A stretch of 55,995 nucleotides of DNA, taken from contig JAQGBZ010000389.1 in NCBI GenBank assembly GCA_034687125.1, forward strand, positions 1 through 55,995, in the 5' to 3' direction. The position numbers and the translations under genes were made by a program. Under the pieces are notes generated by a model. That model saw only the letters and a program-made list of their open reading frames with translations, searched no databases and had not been told where the DNA came from. Shown in pieces: positions 23,631-35,400 of this stretch (the first letter of the stretch is position 1; each line of letters begins with the position of its first letter). Source of the DNA: Neelides folsomi. Lineage: Eukaryota > Arthropoda > Collembola > Neelipleona > Neelidae.

Positions 23631-26246
23631 TCAATTGAGCTCTTGGCACTTGAGACAATCCTGCATTCGATGATGGAAATCCTCGATTTGGATCGTCACT
23701 TCCGAAAAACCAAATTTCTTTTTCATGAGGCTTGATGCAGTTTTTAATATCATGTTCCCAGTACAGGATTCGTTGGGCTCTACAATTGAAATAAAAGTTA
23801 TTAATACTTTTTAATTAAAACTTTAATAATTAAACTTGTAGTTAATATAATTTACAAGATTGAATAAATTAAATATGAAAAGATTTTCAATTAATTTATA
23901 TTTAAAAATATGTCAATTAAACCCACCAACTGCCAAATGGGCGGAAAGAGCAATTCGATCAGTTGAAAGAGACCAAAGCCTCAAATTGTGAAGTTTTCGA
24001 ACGCCTGGAACACTCAGCAAACTTTCACGAACTTCATTAAAGTCAAGGCCTTTGGGGATTCCTAAATGATCAAAATTAATTAATTTGCCATTTGTTAGGA
24101 AATAATTAGAAAAATTTCTAAATGTAAGAGTAAAAAATCTATTGAAATAAATTATCTAATGGCCGAACCTTCCATAAGAACAACGAGGGTATCTTTGATG
24201 ATTGAAAATGTTGTTGCGACGACGAGGATGGAAAATATGAAGGTGCAAATTGGATCAACAATTATCGCATCTTCCTGAAATAATCAAAAAAAGAATATTT
24301 ACAATTTAATAACTCTATTAGTGATATTCTAGGTATTGGACTAATTAGAGATATACTTATTAATGCTAATGATAAACAGTATTCTAATATTCAATTCCCG
24401 TTTACCTTAAAGTAAATAACAAGGGCTGCGGCAAAAACTCCAACACTTTGAATGAAATCTCCAATGACGTGAATGAAGGCAGCTCTGACATTGATATTTT
24501 GCTTTGGAGTTGTAATTTGAGTATTTGATCCTCCTGGAGTTGCAGGCGCTCCGTGGCTGTGACCGTGAGAACCTCCACCATGGGAATGACCATGTTGATG
24601 TAAAGTGCAGCCCATGCTATTCAAAAATCATTATTTTTTGGATAATTGTATAAAAAGGAGGATATATTTTAATATTTAAAAAATCGTAAATTCTTACATG
24701 ACATTCACAACGAGACCAACGCCGGAAGTTATCAGCATAATCTATAATAAAATAATAAATTAAATTATTTATTTAACAATCAGATATTTGATATATTTTC
24801 TGTGTATAATCAGAAGTGTGGAAGGTGATAGTATTTTAATTTTGTAAAGTAACAATAAAATATAAAAATGAAGGATAGAAATTACCGGTGCATCAATTTT
24901 ATAATCACCATAAACAATTCTCTGAGCAGCCATAAAAACCAAAATCCCCGTAACGACCCAAATCAAAAGGACAGAAGTCAAAGCTCCAATCACCTCTAAA
25001 AATTTATTAAAACAAAATTGTTATTATTTCACCAGAATAAATTAATTATCCAAAAAGAATATTTACCATATTCTCATAATATCAAAGAAAATACATAAAT
25101 ATTTTAATTAAAAATAGTATATTATAAAATTTAAATTACCAGCTCGGTGATATCCATAGCTGAGCCTTTTAGTCGCCGGTCTTTCAGCAATGTAAATAGC
25201 AAAGAGGGAAATCATAAACCCGGCAAAATCTGTCAATAAATGAGCGGCGTCTGTGGCCACGGCCAAACTCCCGGCCAATATCCCGCCGACCGATTCGGCA
25301 ATCATGAAGACAACACATAGAAGCGATGCCAAGATCAGCTTCTGTTTCGCTTTTTTATCCGTCTCCATCCGCCCCTCGTCGTCGTGGCAATGTTCGTCCG
25401 ATTCTGAAAATGAGAAATCAAAATCCACTTTCAACATCAAACCCACTCTTATTGTTAATAATCATCATTCATCGTCCTCTTCATATTCTACGTTAGTTAA
25501 GCACGTAATTTCATATAAGCTCATAATTGGTGGAAACCACGGAAACCGCAATTAACCACAAATCTCAAATTATATACGTTTTTACACATTACGTCACTAT
25601 ACTTATGAAAATATGTTTAATATTAACATTATATTTAACATTGCATGATTACATATCTTGAATTTAATAAAATGATTATAATATAAAACATGTTATATAT
25701 AAAATACTTATAAAGAATTCTACAGAGTTTTTCAACTTATAAATATTGGATTAAATTTAATATACTTATTTGTAAAAGATTTGAAGTTTTAATGTATAGA
25801 TATAAAACTTATAAAAAAGAGTGATATATGAATTGATAAAAGATTTATTTGTACAAGTGTGGTAAATTGACGAACCGTCAAGGACAGTGATGGACATATT
25901 GGTGGAGGATCCATTATTTCTTGTAAAGTCGGGATAACAAGAAGTACAGTTGGGACCTTTGTTGCTTCCGCAATCACAGGAAATCCCGTTCACGTACGAC
26001 GACTTCACATTCTCCTCGTTCAATCTAAAATGAAAGAAAAATTAAAATTCACTATCAATGCAATTTAATACTAAATTTAATAATAATTTTTAAATTATTT
26101 AATATTAAAATACAACTCCTTCTAAGTATTTAACTAAAATAACAATATAACAATAAATTAGTATTAATGTAAGCAATTTTATCATGAAATGACAATTGAT
26201 TCCCAATTAAATGAAAGCTAACTTACAATGGCCTCCGTTCGTCCAT
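23631..26246 (-). CDS. Zinc transporter, SLC30/ZnT2-3-8-like (cation diffusion facilitator)
   Basis: Nine exons (26246-26227, 26024-25876, 25403-25140, 24995-24886, 24741-24698, 24616-24406, 24274-24169, 24061-23927, 23779-23631) join in phase to give 395 residues. ZnT proteins move Zn2+ out of the cytosol into vesicles or out of the cell. The N-terminus MDERRPLLNEE carries a dileucine-type sorting signal, and DEHCHDD is the HCH motif of the vesicular ZnT2/3/4/8 group. The first transport site has [11 protein letters not shown] and the second [12 protein letters not shown] (HxxxD in both). A His-rich loop ([17 protein letters not shown]) lies between helices 4 and 5. The cytosolic domain runs from [12 protein letters not shown] to DCLKCQE at the end. 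A Cys-rich stretch ([14 protein letters not shown]) in the N-terminal tail is less usual. Confidence 0.93.
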
Positions 26247-29226
26247 TAAAAATATTAATTATTATTAAACTCTTAATAGTTCAAATCCCAATTCCCGCTC
26301 TTTTTCAAGCTAAAATATTCCAGTGAAATATTTGTAAAACGAAGCGGAACAGATGGTTAAAATAGTTTAATAAAACATTTAAATGTTAATGATTCCAATG
26401 AACTTTATTTATGTCGCTTTAACTTCACTCTAAATTCCAATTAAAACAGGGGAAAATAATTTTCAGTAATTGATATTCGGCTGAATAATTCCATTTGTGT
26501 GATTCAATCCTGTCAAGAAGGAAATGATGAGACCGAGATTAAATTTAGTGAAATCGTCGTCGTTGAATCACCAAAGTACGAAAATACACTAAAACTTTCG
26601 TCTCGTGTGAAATTTAGTTGGGAGAGTTCAATTTATCTTGTTTATTTTTATGAACTTCCAAATATTTTCCCTTCATTTACACTTATTGTTAGTGGACATT
26701 AGACGTGTGGTGGTAATGAAGTAATGGTGATTGGAGTGCATGGAAGAGATAATTATATCCTACACGACCGTAAGAATCATCCAAGATATACTTTTATCTC
26801 TCTACTATAATTATTTGTATGGGTGACTATTGGAGCTGAGCAGAGGGGGAGTTTAACTTTATTTATGTAAGGGTCACTTTCTTTTCATATTTGCCTTTTG
26901 CGCACGAAGACACCAATAACCTTTTCATGGAAAAAATGAGACAGCTAATCCCTACATGAACTTTTTTATCTTTCTCTAATAAAACTTAATATATACAATA
27001 TACACTGATACATTTATACTCCTTATACTTCTACTAACATCTAACTAACATTACGAGTGTTAAACCATGCTTTTATGCGTATATATGTACTTACATAAAA
27101 TCGTAACATATCAAAAGTATATTCCTATTATAAATAAATACTCTACATTACCAAATGTATAAAATAAATTTTATACGCATAGAAAGAATAAAAACCAAAT
27201 GCATAGGAAACTATAAGGAGAGGATTGAAGTTCAATATGAAAATATGACATTATAACCATGCCTATGGTATGTTTAATTTAATACAATGTATCAATGTAC
27301 AGGAAATACTTATTTACATATATGTAGAATTTGATATAGAGACACAGAGTTATAAATCTATTATATGTATGAATGGTATATCTACGGTAAGGTTCTAGCC
27401 ATTCATGAAAACAATTTTGAATATGATTACATAAATGAATATATAATAATAATTGTAAAGTATAGTAAGCAAATGAAAGCAGAGATTTTCCCGCATATAT
27501 AATTTTGTCTCATTGAATACAATAAGAGAGGGTTAAATAAACTAATTAATAATTATACATAAAATTCTTTTCGTATTAGATATAATGAAAAGCTTTGAAT
27601 TTGTGCTTGTGTTATTAGTATAGGCAAATTCATCAAAGGTATTTTATGACTGACTGAGGTAATTTATGGGTTATTTTTATTATCATAAACCTCGGATTTG
27701 TTCTGGATACTTGAAGAACATCTATTTGTAGTTACATAAATAGTAGTTATAATCTATTTATCATTTGTGGAGTTGTGGAGGAGAGCGAGAGATTCAATTT
27801 CCTCCCACTTTTCCATTGAAGAGGTCTTTAATTCCGGAATTTGTATAAAACTATCAATCAAATAATTCCCATAATCATACTTTTGATGGGTTTAAAAGAC
27901 CCAATACTTTGTAAAGTATACGTTTTATGTATTGATATCGAATGAGAAAATACCACAAGATAATATGAAAAAAATCTCCATTTGCTAAATCAATTTAACT
28001 AATTACGTGCATAATTAATAAGCAAATGAAATTTCCATAAAAAGACTTTTATGACAGTAATAAAAGATACAGATTAATGTAATACATTATACTTTACATC
28101 CATATACTTAGTGGTCGCGGTTTAATGACATAGTGAGTAAGCATGTTGTTTATATGACAATTAAGATAATTACAATGGTTGCAAGATCCCGTCTGGACCA
28201 TTTGCGAAATCTCCATTTTTACAATTACTTTCAATTCTTCTTAAATTGAATAGGGAAAATATAATTTATTATTTAACTCAATGTTGTGTCATTATCAACT
28301 TATGTCAGCTAATACACAGCTGAATGGAATATTGCGAATTGTTGAATACGAAAATATGATATTTGCTAAATCTTCAAAATTTTTCCATTTCTCGAACATT
28401 TTACAAGTCAAGATATTTATAAGTGAAATAACGGGTGATGTCATTAACATTAAATTATCTATCGATGGGATATATGCGAATTATCACATAAGCTTCTTCA
28501 GATGTAAAATATTTACAATGTTACATTCACACTAATGTGACATGTGCTTATTCACTGATTAAGTTTAGGAGAATATAGTATTGAGTATCTCGTAACAAAG
28601 AGTGTTTAAAAGAACTATCAACTAACTATCGTTGTTTTCATACATTGATAAAGTTCGAGACTTCCCATGTGAAATTTGAATAAAGTTTATTCCAACAAAG
28701 TAAAACCTTCAACTCTGGGATCTGACTGTATGCGTCAATGTTGGAAATATACCAAACTAAAAAAGTACACATGCGAAGTACAAAAAGTCCAAACTCTGAA
28801 CAACAAAAGTTTATAAAAATGTAAATATTTAAATATTAAACAATCCCATGTAACGCACACTATCATATTCATTTTCCTTACTACTGGGAAACTCTCAAAT
28901 CCAGTGTTATTAAACGAGAAAACCATAAAGGAATATGCCGAATATTGGCAAATGAAATGCCCAAATGTCTCAATTTACCTTTTATGAATTATATATTTAC
29001 ATAAAGTAACGTAGAATCGGATTTAATGGATTCTTAAAATTTAAACATCCCGAACTTTACTATAATTTTTTGGACTATAAAATAATATAATGTTAATTCT
29101 CATAATAAAAACTGAATAAAATCATAGAAACTTTTAAATATTGAACCAATTTCTTGATATTTTTTTCAAAATTCCTAATGAAATTTTCCTAGTTTTTAAT
29201 TTTTAAAACTTTAAAAGAATTAGGCC
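26247..29226. other. Gene-poor stretch of about 3 kb
   Basis: Only short open frames without family features (for example near 26499-26702 and 28281-28535) occur. No repeat with clear ends was recognised. The left end should hold the zinc transporter promoter. Non-coding RNA genes or distant exons cannot be excluded by eye. Confidence 0.45.
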
Positions 29227-29601
29227 ATGAATTCGAGTATTGTTTTAGCATTTATCTTCTCTTTCCTCGTCATTCTCATGTGCAGTGAGTCAAAGAAGGT
29301 CAAAGTGGAGGAGGAAACTTGCGACGCTGAAGGAGAGGAAGACGACGATATGACCGAAGCACCTCCAATAAAGAAGAAAAAAGCCGAAAAAGTTAAGAAC
29401 CAAAAGACCGCAAAGGGGAAAAAGTCAAAGGTTGCGGATCAAGATGGATTTTCATTTTCCAAAGTCCCAAGACTCGTTTTGGGATTCATCGGGAGAAAAC
29501 TGAGTGATTTGACCGTGGCAGCAAGTGGGACCGAATCACTCAAGTTGAACTTTATTTTATCTTTTCTCCCTCTCCTTTCAATTATTAAATTTTTAGTTTA
29601 A
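29227..29601 (+). CDS. Small secreted Lys/Glu-rich protein with hydrophobic tail
   Basis: The frame from the ATG at 29227 encodes 124 residues. A signal peptide (IVLAFIFSFLVILMCSES) precedes an acidic patch (EGEEDDDMTEAPP), a strongly basic low-complexity stretch (KKKKAEKVKNQKTAKGKKSK) and a folded-looking segment FSKVPRLVLGFIGRKLSDL. The C-terminal hydrophobic run LNFILSFLPLLSIIKFLV could be a GPI signal. AATAAA follows near 29638. Function not recognised. It lies at the left of a group of small secreted proteins of similar design. Confidence 0.6.
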   Translation: MNSSIVLAFIFSFLVILMCSESKKVKVEEETCDAEGEEDDDMTEAPPIKKKKAEKVKNQKTAKGKKSKVADQDGFSFSKVPRLVLGFIGRKLSDLTVAASGTESLKLNFILSFLPLLSIIKFLV

Positions 29602-29769
29602 ACTGCGATCAAATTCATTTTGTTAAAATTATGCCAAATAAAAAATTGCCAAAATAATTAAAAATGATTATGTGTATTATTTTTGCTCATGCTCATCATC
29701 ATTGAATTCATCAGAGTAAAAAATCATCAGATGCCAAGAAGGAAATCATTTCCAGATCATTGAAACAGG

Positions 29770-30060
29770 AGAGTTTACAATACATCCTCACTGATCTTGG
29801 ATCTTGAGAGATTCTGACACGGAAAAAAACCTTCAATTGAATTACTGCTCGTTTAAAAAAGGATCCAAATGTGTGGAAAATGGCAAGAAATACGAAGAAG
29901 CGTCGAAGGACAAAGTGGAGTTAAATGCGTATTTGGAGAAATCCGCTCAATTCATCTTTTGGACTTGATAAAATGAAAAAAGTCAATTCAGATCCGGATT
30001 TCGGAAAAATGAGAATGATCGATGTCAAAGGGGCATTTCATCCTCAAATTAATGGAAAAA
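29770..30060 (+). pseudogene. Fragmentary coding remnant in the secreted-protein cluster
   Basis: Short pieces look coding (KCVENGKKYEEASKDKVEL near 29866 and LEKSAQFIF near 29930) but stops and frame changes separate them, and there is no start. GC content and Lys/Glu-rich composition match the neighbouring small secreted genes. It is probably a broken member or an unrecognised exon. Confidence 0.3.
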
Positions 30061-30220
30061 TCGTCAACCTGTTTCTCTTCCTTCTCTTCTGTTTCTACTG
30101 GAACTTGGTGAAATATAATACATATTTAACCAAAATAAATATGAAGATTTATAAATATTTATTTTTGATTCATCATTCACTTTTAACATTCCATAATAGA
30201 AAACTTGTGAAAATGGCGCA

Positions 30221-30541
30221 ATGAAGAAAATGATTTTGGTTGAATTCTTCATTTCCCTCATCTTCCCATCTGTTTACTCAACGAAAATTACAACAACTAT
30301 TGGTCCGACTACGACAACCACCACGACCCCAATTACATCTACAACGACCAAGACCACGACCTCTGGGTGGGTCACCAATGATGACGATTATGAGCCAAGT
30401 GAAACCACTGAAAAGAGTGATCCGCTAAAATTGATGGGTGAAGTAGGCGATTATTGCACCCCTTTGAGGAAAGCATACAAAAATAGTGAACTCCATCGAA
30501 TCGCTTACTACATTTTATTAATTACACATTCCACGTTATAG
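30221..30541 (+). CDS. Secreted Thr-rich (mucin-like) protein, possibly partial
   Basis: The frame from the ATG at 30221 has a signal peptide (MILVEFFISLIFPSVYS), then a Thr-rich tract (TTIGPTTTTTTTPITSTTTK), likely heavily O-glycosylated, then an acidic segment and GEVGDYCTPLRKAYKN. The motif VG-CTP-K resembles the start of the mature protein at 31959 (VGEICTPYPK). The last residues (IAYYILLITHSTL) may be intron read-through, so the real protein could continue in a further exon. Function unknown. Confidence 0.5.
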   Translation: MKKMILVEFFISLIFPSVYSTKITTTIGPTTTTTTTPITSTTTKTTTSGWVTNDDDYEPSETTEKSDPLKLMGEVGDYCTPLRKAYKNSELHRIAYYILLITHSTL

Positions 30542-30586
30542 ATATTTATTAATGTTTGTTTTTTATTCCAAGAGTAATTGTTAATG

Positions 30587-31593
30587 CCTAATGCTAAGAT
30601 AAATATCGTGAATCACGTTCTACCACTCGCCCTCGTCCTCGTCTTGACCTGGTCCGGTTCGTCTCAAGAAGTTGTCAAATTGAGTAAAGAATGCACCGCC
30701 CACCTAGATTCAGATCTGAAACTTTTCCTCCAATTGGTGAAGAATAATACTATGCAGGGCGAGTAGGATCATAGGAGGGACATTAACAATTTTTGGTTCA
30801 GAACAACGGACAAATCAGAGTCGAGGAAACTTTGTGAAAAACCTATTGTTCTTATTGTTCCAACTGGAAAAGAGGGAAATGCCATTGCGAATATGTTCAT
30901 TTTAAACTTAATGATGGATCACAACGAGGGTATGCAGACATCTCTCCCCTTTCGACGCTTCTTCCCTTGTGACATTTCTTTCCCTTTCGACGCTTTTCCC
31001 CCTGCGACAATTTCCCCCTGAGACTCTTTTTCTTACTTTTCTCTTATAAATAAAATGCAGGTAAATATTTACAATAAAAAATGACTTTTAATAATTAATT
31101 GATCAGAAAGTACATTATACATGATTAATTAAATTATATACAATATATTATCCAAACATCAAACGTATTGTAATTTTAAGCAATATATTCAATTTAATAC
31201 AGTATTACAGTAAAACAAATATTAGATAATCTTATTGGGATAATGTGGAGAAAAACAAAGTCTCAGGGGGGAAATTGTCGCATGGGAAGAAGCGTCGAAA
31301 GGGGAAAGATGACATACAATCCACAACGAGGACTTAATGTTAGCGGAGAAAATGAAATTTCTTAAAATGACCATAACATGAATGAGCAAAATAGGATAAG
31401 AGATGAAATTTTGAAAATCCTCGGTGAAACTTTGTGCCTTGGAGATGATGATGTCGGGAATGCGAAAGCGAAGAGTGGAACTGGAAATCCGAAGCTACAA
31501 AGTAGTCGACATTTTTCTTCCTCATTTCAATTGCGAACATTCTTCCTCTCATTCTCAATTCTCATCAGAGTTCATGTAACGAAAGTTAATTAA
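30587..31593 (+). pseudogene. Secreted protein gene broken by a MITE, a stop and a frame change
   Basis: An ATG near 30587 opens a signal-peptide-bearing frame (LPLALVLVLTWSGSSQ) that ends in TAG at 30764-30766. The same frame stays coding-like beyond it (KLCEKPIVLIVPTGKEGNA) up to 30929. A MITE then interrupts it, and coding resumes after 31331 (LMLAEKMKFLKM). A further frame change near 31375 leads to NRIRDEILKILGETLCLG and a hydrophobic tail ending at 31593. Three separate lesions make it a pseudogene of the local secreted-protein group. Confidence 0.6.
30930..31322. mobile_element. Mutator-type MITE with 9-bp target duplication
   Basis: The element is flanked on both sides by ACAACGAGG (30921-30929 and 31323-31331). 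Its ends are inverted repeats of roughly 60-100 bp with gaps: CCCCTTTCGACGCTTCTTCC and AATTTCCCCCTGAGACT occur at the left, and their reverse complements between 31255 and 31312. The left arm has an extra internal copy of the TTTCGACGCTT segment. The interior is AT-rich and non-coding. A 9-bp duplication fits Mutator-like (MULE) elements. Confidence 0.75.
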
Positions 31594-31958
31594 AATTATT
31601 TAATCAATTGCTTGTTTTAATTAACATGAAATTAATATAAAGTAAGCCAATCTCCTTTTACAATCTAGATATAAGAGAATAATCCTAAATAAATAATATA
31701 ATGAACATTTAAAGAACCTTGTTTCTTATTCCTTCCCAATCATTATTAAATCGTGTTTAAATAATTAAAATTCGAAGAAGTGTTCAAAATTTTAGATTTC
31801 TCATAGTTACTAGTTACAATTAGTAAATTGTGTTTTATATTAAAAGTTAAAAATTCTTACAGGAATCATTTAGTCAGCATGAAATAAACGTGAACAAATT
31901 GATAAATTAAAAGTTAACTGTAATTAAGTATTAAGTACCAAAGGCTTCTAATAATAAC

Positions 31959-32465
31959 ATGATGCTTCAATTCGCTCTTTTATGGACCTTTTTCATCCAT
32001 TTGGCCCTTTTCGAATTGACCACAGCTGGAGTGGGAGAAATTTGCACACCTTATCCGAAGCGACAAAAGGAGAAATTCATCCTTCACCTCGAGGCTGGAA
32101 AACCCTTCATGTTCGCTCCGAATGGAACATCAAGAGACTATCGGTTTTGCACAGGTGAATTGAACGAAACCACGCGGATGCCCCAAATGACTTATTGTTC
32201 GAAACACGATGGATGCAAATGCAAGGAAATGAAGATGGACAAATTGTTCGGAGAAGATTTCGATTGGACGAATCCAAAAGTCCACATACCGACGATCGAG
32301 CAAATTAAATACATTCGAAATCTGGTCAACGATCTTTGCTTCAAAGAAATCAGAACAATTGTAGAAGACTACGAAGTCCCAAATGACTCGAAAGAAATCC
32401 TATTAAGCAACAAACTATTCTTTCTCATTACGGTTGGAAAAACCATCCTTGTTAATTTTATCTAG
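31959..32465 (+). CDS. Small secreted cysteine-containing protein with hydrophobic tail
   Basis: The frame from the ATG at 31959 encodes 168 residues. A signal peptide (LQFALLWTFFIHLALFELTTA) is followed by a mature region with cysteines in VGEICTPYPK, DYRFCTGELN, MTYCSKHDGCKCKEM and VNDLCFKEI. One NGTS and one NETT are possible N-glycosylation sites. The tail NKLFFLITVGKTILVNFI looks like a GPI or membrane anchor signal. Start VGEICTP resembles VGDYCTP in the Thr-rich protein at 30221. Function is not recognised. It appears to be an intact, probably lineage-restricted secreted protein. Confidence 0.65.
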   Translation: MMLQFALLWTFFIHLALFELTTAGVGEICTPYPKRQKEKFILHLEAGKPFMFAPNGTSRDYRFCTGELNETTRMPQMTYCSKHDGCKCKEMKMDKLFGEDFDWTNPKVHIPTIEQIKYIRNLVNDLCFKEIRTIVEDYEVPNDSKEILLSNKLFFLITVGKTILVNFI

Positions 32466-32469
32466 TAAT

Positions 32470-35400
32470 TACAATTAATGCAGCAATAACCACTCCTGTC
32501 ATTCCTTAATCCAAATTAACATTAAAATGTTTTATACTTAAAATCGATGTTGTAATATTCTAATAAATGTTAATCAAATATGTAAATGTCTTGAGTGTGA
32601 TTAATTATCATTGGAATTATAAGATGAATGCATTGACGTTTAGTTAGAAAATATAGAATATAATATTTACCTAATTTAAAGATCGATTAAATGTAAATGC
32701 AGTAAATGCAGTAAATTATATACAATTTAAACAAAAAGTTACTTACATTCTGAACTTGACGTTTGAGGACATCTTATTTCCGAGTGTTTCGTGGGTTGAT
32801 GACTTTTAAACACTTAATTTGATTGCACAATTGATAAAATAATCCAATTTTAAAATCAAAGGACACAGCAACAGCACAAAATGATAAAAATGCCAAATGC
32901 ACTTTTAGTTTAGTTTAGCACGTTTAGTTTACGTTTCAATCACTTTCGTCGTCTCAAATTTAGATATTTTTTCCAATCGCTGAAATGAGAAATCTGACTC
33001 AAAGGGAAGTCGGGAGTTGGGAGTTTGGATCTTCACAAGTTTTGACAGGTCGGGGAATTGTTCAATTAATTCAAAAGTTTTCTCAAATCAAACGTCAATT
33101 CCGGTTGAAAAGTTTCAACTCCTGTAAAGTAATTTTTGAACTTTAATTAATTTTCCACAAATTGTATAATAATGAAACTTGGAAGTTGAATGTGGGCGAA
33201 TTAATAAATGAGTCAATGGGGTTCTTAAACGAACGATGTTTCCCCAACAAGGATGTTAAAGAAACTCCGAGCTAAATTGGATTCAATTAATGAATAGGAA
33301 GGAAGTTGATTGAAGCTCCTTTGCTTATCATCGTTATGCGCTTATTAATACACGTCAAGGATACTTACGGTCGGAAAGAGGAAGGAGTGAGATTATTATA
33401 AAAATGAACTAAAAGATTAAAATGAATGACTTATGTTAAAAAACCAATACAGAGAATACTAGAAAAGAATAATAACATACCATTTTAACCCAAATTCATT
33501 TACCTACTTTAAATAGTTATTGCAATACTAATGATTTACAATTCAGATATTGCTTATAATGTAAATTGTACACACAAAATATGCAATGCTTTCAAAAATT
33601 CAAAATACTAATAGATCAATTTTCATATTCAAAAACATAAATACATAAATAAAAATTTAGATTCATTTCCTATTCAACAAATATTGATAGTTTTTCTTAT
33701 CAAATGGGCATGTTTCAATGCCAATTGTTAGGTTGATTTCAATATTAATTTAGTTCTATACTACACTTGCATGATAATATCGATATACATATTTATTTTA
33801 TGCTACATTTCGTTGGGAGTTATAATTTCGAAATACTCATACCTAAAATCCAAAGTTAAAGTTCTATTAGGAGATAAGAAAAAATTACCATAAAAATAAG
33901 AGGAAGCTAATTATTTAATTTCATTATATTTTATATAATTAAAAATAAATATAGGAAATTAACTTTAAGAGCCATTATTATGTAAAGTACCTAAATGTAG
34001 TTTAGCTGAAAGTCAAGTCACAGTCTATTAACTACAAAAGATGAAAGTTAATATGCATACGTTTGATATGAAGATATGATAAAATAGACACATAGATATT
34101 TAAATATTAGTAATATCTTAAATATTAATATTTAAATAATTAGCTATAATAATTAATTATTTCTTTATAACAAGAGAATTTAATAACCAGTATAGTAAAT
34201 GAGGAAGAGGGAATTGAAATGTTCCACTAATATCTATGTTTTAAGATGAACCAGAAAGAAAGTGAAGCGTTAAGGCGAGTAAATTCATCTAAATCTCCTT
34301 TATCAAATCTTAATCTAAATCTCTCTCTATTCATAAATAAAAATGAAAGTTTTGATCTAAAAGATTTTAAATTACTCAAATGAATAAATAAAAATTAGCT
34401 TCTACAAAATTTTAAATATTATATATAATAATACTATAATACCCTTACGTACATATGTATGTAACTATTATGATAGATATGTACGATCAATTTTTCATAA
34501 CAAAGTGATTTTTTTATATAAAACCATTAAACTAACTTCTTACATTTAGTGACTTTGGTATTGATTGGTATCAATTTGTGGCTGGGATTTCGGAAAGCCA
34601 GCATTACGGTACTTTTTCCATGGCTATTCAATTGTATTAGGCTAGGTTAGGTTAGGTTAGATAGCGTAACTTATATTCGTATACCAATACACACGATTCC
34701 ATGGTGCACCATGGAGTGTGCTGGCTTTCCGAAAGTCAGCCCAATTTGTAACGTGCAAACAAAACATTTACATAAACTTATCTAATATATGTATATTATT
34801 ACCAATAAATTTAGAGTTCTGGTTTGATGATGATTTTGTTTTATCTTGAATTTTCTCAAAATGTCCATATAATTGTTAAAGAATAAAAAAAGTTCACTTC
34901 CTTCAAGAGATTTGATCGGAAAGGAATGGGAAGGATGTTGGATAGGAAATGAAAGACGTCGGAATTTCCTCTGCACGAATCCTCAAGTGGTAAATAGAAA
35001 AAATGTGAAGTGGAAAATTTCTCAGATCTCTCCCCCTCGAAACTTGAAAGTGAAGAAGAAATATCAATATTTAATTAACTGCCAACCATCTCAACTACGC
35101 GCACTCATCAACTTCTACTTTTTTACAACCTGAAATCACTTAACTCGTAAAGATCACAAGCAAAACAAATGAAATAGAGAGAATGTGTTATACCAAACTG
35201 CGATGAAACTCGCTAATTAACACCATAATTAAGCTTTAAATTGAATTCAGGTCAAAACAATCACAATTATACAGAGGTGAACTAGAAAATTAAACTGCAA
35301 TGGATATGAATTGAAACCAATATAAAACCTCGCTCAAATCGTCACATTCCTCTTTAATTATCCCTCATTACTTATTTTTTTGTTAAATTAAAAGCTGACA

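Noticed and set aside
25253..25555. Plus-strand open frame across the zinc transporter
   Set aside because: Antisense of exon 3, whose minus-strand reading is strongly conserved.
26499..26702. Open frame of 67 codons
   Set aside because: No ATG at its start, no splice support and no recognisable features.
28281..28535. Open frame of 84 codons starting with ATG
   Set aside because: Composition looks like AT-rich noise; no leader, domain or neighbour support.
34873..35133. Open frame of 86 codons
   Set aside because: No ATG at its start, Lys-rich noise and no splice partners seen.
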